DNA of 64,000 nt from Lactifluus volemus (lineage: Eukaryota > Basidiomycota > Agaricomycetes > Russulales > Russulaceae). Location: assembly GCA_022376515.1 (NCBI GenBank), contig WTXI01000147.1:1-64000 (forward strand), in the 5' to 3' direction. The position numbers were made by a program, and so were the translations under genes. The notes beneath the pieces are model-generated. The model worked only from the letters and a program-made list of their open reading frames with translations. It did no database searches and had not been told where the DNA came from. Position 1 is the first letter of the stretch. Each line of letters starts with the position of its first letter. Below are positions 12,201 through 23,432 of this stretch, one piece after another.

Positions 12201-12725
12201 GATCTTAAGGGCTTAGGAGGTATATCCCACAAACAAGGAGATATGCTTATGGCCAGAAGCCAATATTATGATGCCTTGAAGCTATATGAGGCCACAAACA
12301 ATAGCCTTGGAAGAGCAAACTGTCAAAAATCCTTGGGACACATTTATTATTCCCAGCAAAAGATCAATGAGGCCGCAGAGATGTTTCAAAGTGCTTTAGA
12401 AAATTACAAGAGAGCAAGTGATAGCGTTGGCCAAGGAAATGCCTTGAACGACCTAGGAGATGTGGAAAGAAGAAGAGAAAGCTATCATGAAGCAGAGCAG
12501 CTATACTTTCAAGCATTACAAGCTCATCTGAAGGCCGATGATAAGGTTGGACAAGGGAATGGTTATAAAGGTTTGGGCATCGTGTATGAGAAGCAGAACA
12601 AGCTAGAGCAGGCAAAGGAGATGTTTGAAAAGGCGAGAGATATGCATAGGTGGTCAGGAAAGGCGAAGAGTGAAAGGCGGGACGAGGTTCATATAAACAG
12701 GGTAATTAGAAAGTTATCATACTGA
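9221..12725 (+). CDS. NLR-like STAND protein: MLKL-type helical N-terminus, NB-ARC-like NTPase, ten TPRs
   Basis: N-terminal exons 9221-9296, 9343-9485, 9542-9702 and from 9763 join in frame. They encode a helical module (LSEAATIASSLPYMSQVASI, ETWVEVMYNVTKVVTLVKQF, RQMTRIFDRFTASFLSLFV) that resembles the MLKL/HeLo-type four-helix bundles of basidiomycete NLRs. A second long frame encodes RPQIFFGRDAELK, Walker A GPAGVGKTSLA (10266-10298), Walker B CILCLDNFESPW (10524-10559), a sensor-like VLITMRGGERP and RLPLAVTLLASLAE. Ten 40-residue TPRs follow, ending at 12725. Family knowledge: such proteins are cytosolic switches in non-self recognition and heterokaryon incompatibility, where ligand sensed by repeats releases the N-terminal killer domain. 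The join at 9903-10145 is unresolved. The first module meets TGA at 9947. An intron at 10080-10144 fits the downstream phase but not obviously the upstream one. Two adjacent genes remain possible. Confidence 0.62.
11461..12650 (+). repeat. Ten in-frame 120-bp TPR repeats
   Basis: Ten consecutive 40-residue units, each closing with a G(Q/R)(A/G)N signature after an acidic turn (for example DRLGQAN, DDLGRGN, DKVGQGN). Each carries the TPR core LG.VY....K...A...(Y/F)..AL..H. Spacing is exactly 40 residues from unit 1 to unit 9 and the tenth diverges at its end. Units after about 12000 use visibly more A/T-ending codons than the NTPase part. Confidence 0.9.
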
Positions 12726-12823
12726 GCGTACTTACCTAACCATTCTTCTCCCTTGAATTCCAATGAATAGCGTCGAGAAGAAATAAAGTTGGCGTATGAT
12801 CTGCCTTTTCACGTTATACAGCC

Positions 12824-15037
12824 ATGACCCTGTCATCGAGTTCCCACTCGCAGCGTAAATCAATGCTTCCAACCCCACGCCTAGTATCTTCTCGTTTCAG
12901 CTCCAGGCGTGCGGCAATGAGTAACCATCCCACCTCACGGATTGCCAGACACGTTCCATCTCCACTGCGAGCGCCGCTTCAAGTTCACACCACCTCCATC
13001 ATCGCCTCACAACTGGATATTATCCCGCCGTCGCCCCCGCCGCCTCAATCTGAGTTTGGTTCGCGACGTTCCGGACCTCCTCTGTCTATTAGGTTACCTT
13101 CGCCACCGTTGGGGCATTGGCAGACTTTGAAATCTACACTGGAAAGCGGTGGACCTCCGCCGGCGACTGGTCTAGTGTTGGAAGTGGAGGGAAGAAGAAA
13201 AGTGGAAGCTTTCGTCGCGTCTACTAGGCATGAGGAGGACGAGGAAGAAGAGAACGTCGCTCCTGTTCAGCAGCACCCAGAAGCGGATAACATCGGCATT
13301 TTAGCGCAAAAACGTCCGTTCCGGACCACCACCACTGGCAGACAACGCGGCGGTCGGACGTCGGCTGCTGCTAGTACCGCATTGGTCACCTTTTCTACTA
13401 CCACTACGAGTCGCATCGAGAATATTTCAAGTTGTGAATATGATGGCCTGCCACCACCCGGCGCACTGGCACTTCCACGCAAGAAATCGATCTTGGTGAA
13501 CAGTTTCGTCGGTGGTGGTGGTGGTGGTGGTGGGAAGGAGAACCGTCGACCTCAAGTTCAATCACGAGTCCGCGTGCCCACTCCACCTGTGACCTCTGCG
13601 ATCTCAGCGGCGGCCATCGGAGTCCATTTGCGTCCGGTTCAGCGAGGCGAGGCCACTACTACTACTGGCATCACTCGGCCACTGCTGTCGCGTGCCTCGT
13701 CTCCGAGTCGTGAAAGTTTGTTTCCACGACCATTCCCATTGGTGATCCGGAAAGAGTCGGCGCATTCGGTCTTGTCGAGCTCTGTGGTACGACGACGACA
13801 GTCACAAGTTCGTTCAGCTCCGAGTCCAGGCGCCGCTTCTGTTGTCGGCGTTGTCGTCCCAACAGGGATAAAAGCACTGATAGAAGATGTCGATCGCTTC
13901 GCGAAGGGATGGACGGGGATGTTTAACGACTTGTTTGCTGATGACCTGCTAGCATCCACCCTCAAACCGGCTCCGGCACAAGTTTCTCAAGATGATAATT
14001 ATGACCCTGCAGCGGCGGGAAGAGAGTTTAGTAGCAATGACCTACGCCCAAGGTCCTCGGAAGGGGTTGTACCCGTCAACGCATTACAAACATCAAGTTT
14101 GGTGAAGGGTGAGGGGGAGATGGTCGATTTCGATGTAACGGCCGCGAGCCTGTCGCGTTGGCAGCACAGGGATAATACCATGCTTAAGAATGCTCCTGGA
14201 GAGGGGTCAATTGTGAGTGTCCTCATCCTGTATTTCCGGCAGCTCCCCACGTTCTTTCCCGTGTCAGGAAACAGGACTAGATGAGGTTACATCCACATCA
14301 GCACCGGATTCCCCGAATACGGACAGGGCCCATCGTTTCCCAGAGAAAGTATTGCGGAGAAGACAACCCGTCGATATTACTCCACAGACGTCACGATATC
14401 TTCCACTTCTTCCTGAGGTGAATGGCACTTGTTGCTTGCTGCTGGCTACAGATCGGATGACGCAGTGCTGTAGATCAATCAGTCACCCATTATTTCCGGT
14501 ACTCACTTGATGGAAGCGGCGTCCGTCAAGTCTAAAAATCTCAAGAACGAGCTCACCAGATTACTTGAATTGTCATCGTCCCCAACGATTCTAAACCGCA
14601 CAGATTCGACGCAACACCACGATACAACCGTAAGATCTCATCCTCCCGCCATGATCCCAAGCGTGTCTTCTTCACCAATCTCTGCCACCTCGTCTCGTGG
14701 ATCAGTGTCGACTCCACACACATTATCGCCCTCTGTGACGAAGCCGTGGGTGTATGAGTTTGCCTCTCCGCGGAGTATACATGCCTCAAGTGAAGACGTC
14801 GTCCCGACGCGTTCGTCCTCCCTGAAGGGCATACGTGCCATTTTCAAGCGTACGTCAGCAGGTTTGGCAGGAGGGGAGCGCAAGCGAGCAGAATCTCTGA
14901 AGGAGCGCATCAGCGAACCACGCGTTCTCAGCCTCGGAAGCGTCAGCATAAGTAACCTTCCGGATGCGGGAAGCGCGATACCAGCGGACGGTAGGGTGAC
15001 TTTGGGCAACCTGGCTCGGAAGACGACTGCTGAGTGA
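12824..15037 (+). CDS. Unrecognised Ser/Pro/Thr-rich protein with KEN motif
   Basis: Three exons, 12824-14212, 14268-14417 and 14483-15037, join in phase 0 at clean GT-AG sites to give one open frame ending at TGA 15035-15037. The protein is low complexity: Pro runs (IIPPSPPPPQSEFG), an acidic HEEDEEEENV patch, Thr repeats and an eight-glycine tract encoded by GGT repeats (about 13510-13535). The tract is followed at once by KENRRPQ, a perfect KEN-box sequence. A better-ordered segment GIKALIEDVDRFAKGWTGMFNDLFADDLLA lies near 13870-13950. The C-terminus is Ser-rich and basic (SSSLKGIRAIFKRTSAGLAGG). No catalytic family is recognised. Cell-cycle-regulated turnover through APC/C is only suggested by the KEN sequence. 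Probably intrinsically disordered. Confidence 0.6.
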
Positions 15038-15517
15038 TGGGCGCTGGGCTTTAAGTTTTCAGCACTAGATTACTCGCACGCCTTCATCTATACCAGCATA
15101 CTAGACCATGACCATTGCTCGAGTAATACTCCCATTGTAGACCAAAGATAGTATCAAATATTGTACAGCTGTACAAGCTAGGAGAGGTCTAGACCGATAA
15201 CCCAGTAACCAGATCGCAGCGACAAAAAAATGACACGCCTTGTTGATACCATTATTATCCATCAACAATAGGGGCAGCAGAACAGTGACCCCTAGTTGAA
15301 GAGTTGAATAGATAGTCTCAAGGAATTGGACCCGGTCACACAACTGGAATAAGATGGGGGCAAGAATTATTATTTTATTTGGGGGTTATTTATACAGTAG
15401 GCATACCGATGTTGTCGGCTCAAACACTGCCAGTGCACGTGTCGCAACACGCCTGACGTGTGCTGTAGGTAACACAGCCATCTGAATCCGATTCCCATTT
15501 GTACTCTTCTCAAATTC
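15038..15517. other. Intergenic stretch
   Basis: A/T-rich interval between the KEN-motif protein and the C2H2 gene. No coding signal or repeat was identified. Confidence 0.45.
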
Positions 15518-16123
15518 ATGTCTTTCAACGACTTGAAGATCTCCAACAGCGAAGATTGCTGTATTATCAATGCTTCGCCTCATCCTGACGAGCTTCGGAT
15601 TCAGGTAAGGTGGTTCTTATCTATGGTGCAGGCTCCAGTATTGAGACAAACCTTGACATTGATTTCTCTACACTCCACCTTGAAGTCATCACTCACGCCC
15701 TGCCCGAAATGCGACAAGCCATTCAGGCGGATGCTGGACCTGAAGCGACATATTTTGTCGGTTCATCTTCCATGCTGGGTTTACTGTTCTCGTTCAGGTT
15801 GCACCTGGAGGGGTCATCGTAAGGACCAGCTAAAGAGGCACTTGTATAAACAGAAGTGCGGCTCGAAGCCCTGGGATCAGGAGTACAAAATATTTGAACC
15901 AAGAATAATGTTAAATTGGATCTTAAAAGACCACATCCCCGTTGGCGTTGCGGCAAGTTATGCGCTTGTGTTTGTTGGGGAAAGGGCCGTGGAGCTACGG
16001 AAGGAGATGGATTGGATGGATCTCTGGGGTCGAAGAGGAAGGATGTACAGCTCGGATATGGCAATCGAACCCCCTGCTGTAGGGCTTATTCGCAACCGAC
16101 AGCATCACATGACTTATTTGTAG
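15518..16123 (+). CDS. Small C2H2 zinc-finger protein
   Basis: A single open frame of 201 residues starting MSFNDLKISNSEDCCIINASPHPDEL. A classical finger CPKCDKPFRRMLDLKRHILSVH is followed by a second, CSRSGCTWRGHRKDQLKRHLYKQKC, whose last ligand is Cys (C2HC). The C-terminal module (EYKIFEPRIMLNWILKD, then ASYALVFVGERAVEL and WGRRGR) matches a layout that I remember from a lineage-expanded family of short C2H2 proteins in Rhizoctonia-like fungi. DNA binding is likely and the target is unknown. The frame also runs through a possible short intron near 15605, but the unspliced reading is intact, so I keep one exon. Confidence 0.62.
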   Translation: MSFNDLKISNSEDCCIINASPHPDELRIQVRWFLSMVQAPVLRQTLTLISLHSTLKSSLTPCPKCDKPFRRMLDLKRHILSVHLPCWVYCSRSGCTWRGHRKDQLKRHLYKQKCGSKPWDQEYKIFEPRIMLNWILKDHIPVGVAASYALVFVGERAVELRKEMDWMDLWGRRGRMYSSDMAIEPPAVGLIRNRQHHMTYL

Positions 16124-16562
16124 TAGCGGAAAGGCCATGGACAGTTTGGTAAGCAGTGACTAAATGGCTATTAACTCTGCACAACATTCAAAAATAAAAA
16201 ATGTGCCTCCGTTAAAGACTCAGATTGCCATTCTCAAAGGCCTGATGGAGCCCTTTTGACTCATGATGTAGATTTGTGGCCAATGATAGCCTTTTATGCA
16301 TAAATCATGTGATGCGTTGGTTTGCGAGCGAGCCCTACCTTAGAAGCATTATTTGTCCGCTTTAGGATTATACAGTTCCCTTTTCTTGGATCACATCGTC
16401 TCATTTACCCGTACAACCTCCTAGAGTGTTTTTGCACTCGACGCCTCTGATGCCTCACGGTAATGCCAAGCTCACAGGCTTTTCCAACGTATTTCTTGTC
16501 GTCCATCGTTGACGATGAGGACTCCAAGGGGGTGAAGAGTACTAGTCTGGAACCCTCTCTGC
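16124..16562. other. Intergenic stretch
   Basis: A/T-rich spacer between the C2H2 gene and the first trypsin-like gene remnant. Nothing was recognised apart from short inverted TGACTCA-like sequences. Confidence 0.4.
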
Positions 16563-17120
16563 CAGTCGCAACTCACTGATGACGTCCACGTCGAAATTCG
16601 CGAGTCGGTGGTTATCCGCTCCGCCAGTCCAAGCCCGCCCCACCACCTCCAACGCCACCGTCCGGCCCAAGTGCCTTTCTCCACTGCCCTTAGTCTCCCC
16701 ATTTGCGCCAAAGTCACCCCTCCATCCATTGAGGGAACTGGTGGATTCTTCATCTCCGACCCTCTAAACCCCGGCAAGATCTACGTCGTCCGTCTTCCGC
16801 CCGGGTAATGATCCCAACGAGCTCTACCAGCACCGCAACCCCTGCCAGCCCCGCAAGAACGCCTTGCTGTTTGGCGACGTCGCTATGAGAAGCATCACAT
16901 CATCAAGCAGCTCGAGAGCCGGTTGAAAGATGCTGAGCAGATGGATGAGCGGACGCCGAGGCGGAGCAGAATCAGGTCCAGCCCAGTTGGAGAAGAGGAA
17001 GGCGATGTGAGTCCTCGAGAGATTCCTCACGGACGCCTCCAGAGACAGAGACTGGAACAACCTACGGGGGAAGATAGTATGACATAGAACACTCCCATGT
17101 CGATCTGTCTCCCCCATCGG
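16563..17120 (+). pseudogene. Remnant of trypsin-like fungal family, N-terminal part, copy 1
   Basis: Closely similar at DNA level to 24960-25530. Shared landmarks are GACGTCCACGTCGAAATTCG, a 'GTGGATTCTTCATCTCCGACCCTC' region coding GGFFISDPLNPGKIY, and a later block coding QLESRLKD. The full-length relatives that I remember have a TARHV-type His motif after KIYLVT. Here the DNA that should carry it (about 16790) is shortened, so the histidine segment is lost. Several frame changes occur within 500 bp. It is a broken gene. The family is placed with trypsin-like proteases from memory of its GDSGS-bearing C-terminus. Confidence 0.55.
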
Positions 17121-17261
17121 TCACAACAAGGGTTCACGGAGGACTGGGCGGTGATTGAGATCGACAATTCCAACGTCGACTAACCTCACAAATTCCTTTG
17201 TTCAACTTACCACTAGTACGTTTACCACTGCCGCCGATTCTACAACCCCCAAGACATTTAG

Positions 17262-17357
17262 ACCTCATTAGTACTGTAACAGGCCTGTACCATTTCATCA
17301 GAATATCATCAACCTTCTCTGTCATTTGTCCTGATTAAAGACAGCCAAGCTAGCAAT
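17262..17357. repeat. Dispersed ~95-bp repeat (CTCATTAGTACTG...CAGCCAAGCTAGCAA)
   Basis: The same ~95-bp sequence recurs at about 25881-25974, 27925-28009, 36103-36215 and 39465-39557, and in partial inverted form near 60710-60760. Constant parts are CTCATTAGTACTG, TATCATCAACCTT and GACAGCCAAGCTAGCAA. It lies 3' of the trypsin-like remnants and 5' of the DUF6533-type genes. Confidence 0.8.
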
Positions 17358-18136
17358 CGATGACCTCTAGCGGCCTCTCCGCGAACTGCTTTCGCTCACC
17401 CAAACATTGCGACGGACATCACCAAGCCCCTCCACTGCCTCATCGATATGTGCGCCTTCGGGGTTCCAACCCTGTTCGATCAGAATTCGCAACTCTGAAC
17501 AACGGTCTGTTAGCGGCGCAGACGCCGGGCACGGCACTCCAGAGTCTTTGGTCGTTCGGCTTATCCACGTGTTCGGTTGGCCCCTTGTCAACCAGACAAT
17601 GTTTCCGGATAGGCCGCAAAGGAAGTATCACGATGCATGAGATTATGCTGTTGTGAGAAGAGTGAGGCTGCTCCGGGGATGAGCGCGACGACTTGGTGGT
17701 GTTTCCTTGCCTATGTGCGGTTGAGCGGCGATACGGTCTTCGCACTGACTGGCACACGGGCACGCCTTGAAGTTAAAAAAAAGGGCATAACTAGGCCGTG
17801 GTTCTGTGGCGTCTCAAGTGAGCGGGGGAGACCCGGGCCGATGTTGGCCGGTGCCACACGGTTAGTAGGCGTCATCCCTCTCTACTAACTTACAACGTGA
17901 ACACACACGGCCGACGTCGACCGCGGTGCGTTTGTGGCGTCCGATCGTTATAAAAAGGCCAGATTTTGTCATTATTTATGAGTCATAGGATGACTACTGG
18001 CACATCCATGTTGGCGAAGCTGGGTTTCAGCTCGATCGGGATTCGGGAAGTTCTACTGCTAATTACAGACACGATGATATAAAATTTCCGAGCCCTCGCA
18101 ACTAACTCGGAGCAACTCGAGGTTTGACCTCTTTAG
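17358..18136. other. Intergenic stretch
   Basis: Several open frames of 74-107 codons exist on both strands but none shows a family motif or a coherent exon structure. The last 150 bp is the probable promoter of the O-fucosyltransferase-like gene. Confidence 0.4.
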
Positions 18137-19970
18137 ATGCTGCTCCGGTCGGTAACACAGAGTCTTCCTGGCCCAGTCTCCCTCGAAAAGCCACATTCTA
18201 CTCACTTTCGTCCCCGCCCTTTCATTCCCCGTCGTTTACGAAGCTCTTTCTTTGGCCTGGTCATCCTTGGGACAATAGCTCTCTTATTTCATCTCGATAG
18301 CTCGAGCCAGAATGAACTACTTGTTTTTTTGAAGGATCTCCCCAAGCCAGAAAGCGGCAAGAACCCTCCACGCTTTTACGAATGGCATGATAGGGAGAAA
18401 CGCTTGCCTCAGCATGACCCCGACCTGCCTTATCCACAAGGCAGGGAAGGTCGGTACATACGTTTTTCGAACCACGTCTGGGGTGCGTCTCCGCAGTCTT
18501 CCTGTTTCAAGTTACTGAATTGAACGATTCAAAGGTCTAGGATGGGGGAATGCGATGCAGGAGATGGTGTTGAACGCACACCTTGCATACCTTGCTAAAA
18601 GAACGTACGTCCCTTCTTTCAACATCACATTCGCGTCGCCCTCGCCCGGCCGGACGCATATCTGTCTGTGCACGTGTACTCACACATCTTCGTTTGTTCT
18701 TCCCCTCGGGTAGTTACGTGTTTGAGAACTATACTTGGGACAAGACATCCAACGACTTCTCCAATTATAACGGCAAGCCGATCCCCGCGCGAGTGCCCTT
18801 AACCGCGCTACTCTCCGGTACGTCGCTTTTCCCACGTATATTACTTGCACTGCATCTTCACTCCCAAACTCAGGCCCGGTCGCCGGAGATCCCTTTCCAC
18901 CATCCGCGGACGCGCCACCCGCAGTCGTTCCCGAGTTTTTCAATGAAGTATGCCCTAACCGCACTATAATCAATTCTACAGAAATCAACGGCAGGCTATC
19001 AAAACCTTCTGCTGCGACGACACTACAGGCGTGGATTGACAAACTGGAGAAGACTGAGGATCGCTGCGTTGAGATCAAAGAGCATTCAGGGCAGATCTTC
19101 GATTTATGGTGTGGATCCCTCTCGCTACCCCCTTCTCGTAAGTTAACTGATCGGGCCGAGAAAGGTTAATCGGGACTTCAAAACGGTTACTTGACATATG
19201 GCCTTCGCTTGTTACATCCCCAATCCTGACACAGTTTTCCTGGTCACCACTCGTAACTGCTGCGCTTGCCGCGAACGCACCTATTATCCACCCCGCGCTT
19301 TCCGACGCCACTCCATCTGATTTCGCCCCGTCTTCTGCTCCTACACCCCTCTCAGGTTTACTCGCATTACACATCCGACGCGGAGACTACCTCGAGCACT
19401 GTAAAGATATCGCCAATTGGTCGGCTCGTTTCATGGGTTTCAACGAGTTCCCCGGATTACCGGACCGGTTCTTCCCTCCAGCCGTGCACAGTCAGGGCCA
19501 CGCACCGCCCGAAGAGCTCGCACGGTATCGTGCGCACTGCTTCCCCGAGGTCAATCAGATCGTCTCACGTGTGCGCGATGTGCGTGCCTCGCTCCTGCCC
19601 ACAACGACGCTCACGCGCGTGTACGTGCTGACGAACGGGCGGCCCGACTGGCTTCAAGAGCTGAAGAACGCCCTTCAAGAGGATGCGCGGATACAAGGCA
19701 TGGACGAATGGGAGCATATAGGGACGAGCCGAGACTTGCGGCTGACGCGTGAGCAGCGGCACAATTCGCAAGCGGTGGACATGGCCATTGCGCAGCGGTC
19801 GGAGATCTTTATCGGTAATGGGGTGCGTCGACTCGGTGATCACAGAGCTGTTAAGGGCGTTTGTTTTTTTTTTGATCCGCGGAGTTTTTCAGTTTTCCAC
19901 CATGACGTCTAATGTGGTGATGCTGCGGGCTGCGTGCGGTATCGACTGGCACAAGACACGGTTCTGGTGA
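18137..19970 (+). CDS. Type II membrane O-fucosyltransferase-like glycosyltransferase
   Basis: Exons 18137-18482, 18535-18604, 18714-18817 and from 18874 onward to TGA at 19970. A basic N-terminus is followed by one membrane segment (FFGLVILGTIALLFHL), the layout of a Golgi type II enzyme. HVWGLGWGNAMQEMVLNAHLA is the glycine-rich nucleotide-sugar region at the start of the catalytic domain. LSGLLALHIRRGDYLEHCKD is the conserved HxRRGDY loop of the GDP-fucose O-fucosyltransferase superfamily, whose arginine contacts GDP-fucose. IFIGNG joined across a 19820s-19890 intron to FSTMTSNVVMLR is the usual C-terminal motif. An intron at about 19139-19241 leads into FSWSPLVTAALAANAP. The upstream frame just before it (around 19103) reads in phase only if a T-run is altered, so that junction is uncertain. 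The acceptor of the fucose is unknown. Confidence 0.7.
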
Positions 19971-21110
19971 CACCGCCCCCAAATGCACAGAATTTGATTA
20001 TTCCTGCAAGTTGTGGCACAGATCATCAAAGAATAGGACGGCGGTTCCCGCGGGATGGAAGGAGGGGAGGATGAAATTTATGGATGAGACATAAAGGATA
20101 ATAAATATACATTACCGTGCAAAAGTCCATGGACCTGACACATATACCACATGTACAACGTTCATTGTGCATCGTATACCTACAATTTTATGATGCTGGC
20201 AACGACTAATTTCCCTTTCTTGTCTTTCACTCCCTTCTCAAAACAAAGTACAAACCTAACACACACGCATATAGCCAGTCATCATGTTCGTAACTTTGTG
20301 CTTGCTCTCTATCTATCGCATTTGATCAGGTGACCACATACGCTCACGGGAAGCCGAAAGTGTGCTGGACAAAGTTCAATAAGTTCATCGTCCCTCCTGA
20401 TACGGCTTCCAGCTGGAGGTGATAGCTTCGAAAGCACCATTGTATAGATTGTACTGAGAAATTTCCAACGAAGACGTGGGCAACATCTTCCCAACGGAAG
20501 AAAAGTTCAACAGCAGCCCCAAAGCCACCGCCATCGCTAAGTCTTGCCAACGAACGAGTTGACTTTCCATTATGAGCCCTGCAATTTTACCGATCTGTGA
20601 CCTTCACCAGGGTTTTCAGGGTTTCAAGTGTTCCATGGTGTTCTCTACTACTCCGCGAGTCTATAATATCGCGCAATTTTGGGGTACTAATGGAACAAAA
20701 AGCCTCGAAGTTGCTTCCATGACAATACAGCGAGGGCAGGTAGTAGAGAAGTGAAGCACTGCGATATCAAGGAAAGAAAGGAGACGCTGCAAGAACGGCG
20801 GACTGGGTTGGGCCGATTGTCAACGAGGATATACAACCGCGGCGCGGAATACTACAGTAGCGGTGATTGTTGAAGAAGGGATTGGCGGTATCGCCACGAA
20901 CCTCATGTTTGTTTTCAGTATTTTGACAGCCTGAGCGAAGACAGGACACGCCGCAAATCACGCGGGAAAATGACGGGAATAGAGCCCAAGTCAGGGTCTT
21001 GATGAGGTCTCCTATCTCAAGTGTCCCAGAGTCTATTCGTACACAGTTGTTGCAGTCTCATAGCGAGACCAAATAGACAGAGAATGCAAGACAAGATGCA
21101 AGAGTCCGAG
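19971..21110. other. Gene-poor stretch with shared repeat
   Basis: 1.1 kb following the glycosyltransferase. Open frames are at most 68 codons and carry no motif. 20910-21090 is similar to 24300-24450, both containing GAGCCCAAGTCAGGGTCT and GAGTCTATTCGTACACAGTTGT, so it is dispersed repeat DNA. Confidence 0.5.
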
Positions 21111-21445
21111 TACTATCCCTACCCCCCCCGTCCTGCTAACCCTCCCCCCCCCCCCCCCTTCTGATAATCGCTCAATTCTCACTTAACCACCACAGAATTT
21201 AGCCCACAGTATCTAGTACCATATTTGAATATATTTCGTGCATTGATAGAAATCGTGGTGTGTAGTGAAATAAAAAGGAGCATGTTTGTCACGACTGCCT
21301 ATGTCGGAGTTAAAAATGTTACAAAAATGGCAAGCGGAAATCACACTTTAGCGCTCATTGTGGCCTGACAGCACGCCAAACGGAGTCTGAAATTTGGCGT
21401 GTGACCTAGCGTGACTTCTCAGAGGGGGTTGGCAGGGGGGGTACA
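21111..21445. mobile_element. MITE copy A (imperfect terminal inverted repeats)
   Basis: Begins TACTATCCCT followed by C-runs and GTCCTGCTAACCCTC, and ends with a partial inverse (GAGGGGGTTGGCAGGGGGGGTAC). The core matches the other copies: CACAGTATCTAGTACCAT, ATAGAAATCGTGGTGTGTAG, TTTGTCACG.CTGCCTATGTC and GGAGTCTGAAAT. There is no coding capacity. Confidence 0.72.
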
Positions 21446-21828
21446 GGTAACTGAGGGCGAGAAACAGAATTGCATGTAAGGAGTGCCAGATTGGCGTAAC
21501 GTCGATTCAACGTCATATGGTAGAGAAGACGATAATTACCGTGACATACAGTATGTACCCACACTTCACCCCTTCATTATTTAGCCAGGACTCCCAAGTT
21601 TTGGCACTCGTCATGTGAGACTGGAGCCGATGTCATCTTCAATATTATTGTCCTCGACTCTATTGAGGTCGGGATCGCGAACTTACCACTTTCAATTACA
21701 GTAGTAGGACTGTTTAGTACATAGGTTAGCCGGGACACTAGTGTGGCGTTTTGCGTTCTCCAGATGGACAGGCCCGACTTTAGTACATTCGCTTGTCTGA
21801 CCATTAGGGCCATATCCTTCATTACTAT

Positions 21829-22014
21829 TTACGTAGACCCCTCAGTTCTCGTGCTGTCAGCGCGCGAGTGTACTGAGATTGCCTCGCTACTATTGTCCTT
21901 TGTACCATCGAGTATATCGTCCAAGGTCTGGTCCAGACCCGAGCCCTGTGGACTCGGAGCAGCGAGAGCGAGAATAGCGAAGGAGAGAGCCCAGACGGTC
22001 TTCATAAACACCAT
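21829..22014 (-). CDS. Small secreted protein, minus-strand member of an inverted pair
   Basis: Starts MVFMKTVWALSFAILALAAP at 22014, a short basic start plus a hydrophobic core and an Ala-Ala-Pro cleavage region. Then comes SPQGSGLDQTLDDILDG. The open frame runs to TAA at 21829, but by comparison with the plus-strand sister (ALSFAALALAAPTPQGG...LLD, intron right after) a GT at GATG|GTACAA is a probable donor. The true second exon may then lie below 21785. Short secreted proteins of this type are effector-like, but no function can be read here. Confidence 0.5.
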   Translation of the reverse strand: MVFMKTVWALSFAILALAAPSPQGSGLDQTLDDILDGTKDNSSEAISVHSRADSTRTEGST

Positions 22015-23432
22015 TTGTGCTCGCAGAAAGTTATACAGAAAGATGACAGAGCGCTTCAAGGGGTGATGACGTTGGTGAGAGAAGGAGGGGGCCCCAGCGT
22101 TGTTACCTCAGATAGCTCGAGTTTGTGAAAGCTGAGGCCTCTGGAGAAGAATGCCGATATCAGAAGCACTGAACTACCGCGCAGAGTACGGGAGATTTGC
22201 AATGACAATCGACTCACTTCTGAACAACTGACCAATCAGGCTGTATTACATTGTAACCATGCATGTGTTCTCTGCGATGGAATTTGGTGGAAATTCGGGT
22301 CCGTCACCGTAGATCAGTCCATGGCGGAGAATCAGTCTTCCAGTCCACTGTCAGTATCATGTCAACAAGCCACCCCACTAGCGTGAATGGAAGATATATT
22401 TACTAAGAATGGCTAGGTCACTTTGCGGTTGTCCTGATGGCCTGCTCGACACTGAATGCTGCCTTCGGGAAGGATCTCTTTTCAATAATCCCAAATCATG
22501 AGCAAGGCTCGATAATATACTAGCGCCATGACGCTATCAGTCCCCAGTAGATATGCCGCACTTGAGAAGGACTACTAGTAGCATCTCCGAAGTCAGATGT
22601 AGCATTCGGTGGTGTCAGTAGCGTCGGTCTACCGGCTGACTCTACCGCCGGCAGTTGACTCGAGAACCCCACGTGTCAATCAGAATCACGAGGTCTTAGA
22701 AATAGCCTCGCTTACACGCTTACCCTATTATAGTACTGTACTAGATGAAAACCATGAACTAGGTTCCATGACCCAAAAAAACAGGTGACATAAACACGTA
22801 CTAGACGAAACAATGAACTACTGTACCCGAACTCATGACTCGAAAACCCAAGCGAAAACCGGTGACATAAAGGCGTACTAAACTAAGCAACTTGCTACTG
22901 GTAAGCAATCGTAAACTACCCAAATCTACTATGACCTGAAAAACAGTGAGCTTGTACGCCTGCACAAAGAAAACTCGAATTTATTAGAACTATTAATGTA
23001 CAAATACTAGTGTAGAGCGGGCCGATGAGGAAAATGCAACGTGACTAGCCTCACCCGCGCCTAGCCGATCCTAGTAATCTACTAGTTTTCACGCTAGCGG
23101 TCAAGCTAGCGGGGTAGCTAGTCGCAATGGATTGATCCACCATGACGGACCATCGCAAAGAACACATGCACGCTGGTAATACAACTCAGTTGGTAAAATC
23201 TCGAAACCTGATTGGTCAGTTGTTGAATCGATTGACGTTGCAAATCTCCCGTAGTCTGCGGGGTGGTTCAGTGCTTCTGATATGATATCGGCATAGTTCT
23301 TCTCCAGAGACTTTCAAGTATTACCAACTCGAGCTGTCTGGGTATAAAAACTGGGGCCACCCACTCCTTCTCTGACCAACGTTCATCACCCTTGAAGCGT
23401 TTTATCCTTTCACATTACTTTCTCTGAACACA
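22015..23432. repeat. Large inverted repeat with divergent promoters
   Basis: The arm 22015-22300 reads, as reverse complement, almost like 23146-23432. Shared strings include CATCGCA.AGAACACATGCA, CCTGATTGGTCAGTTGTT, GCAAATCTCCCGTA, TTCAGTGCTTCTGATAT and TTCTTCTCCAGAG. The arms carry the 5' flanks of the two small secreted protein genes. The 850-bp centre (22300-23145) is non-coding and has short imperfect repeats around GTGACATAAA.(A/G)CGTACTA (22750-22890). Confidence 0.8.
23343..23349 (+). promoter_or_regulatory. TATA box of the plus-strand small secreted protein
   Basis: TATAAAA in GGGTATAAAAACTGGGG, 84-90 bp upstream of the ATG at 23433. The equivalent place in the minus-strand arm (about 22105-22120) lacks a TATAAA, so the two promoters have diverged. 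Confidence 0.55.
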
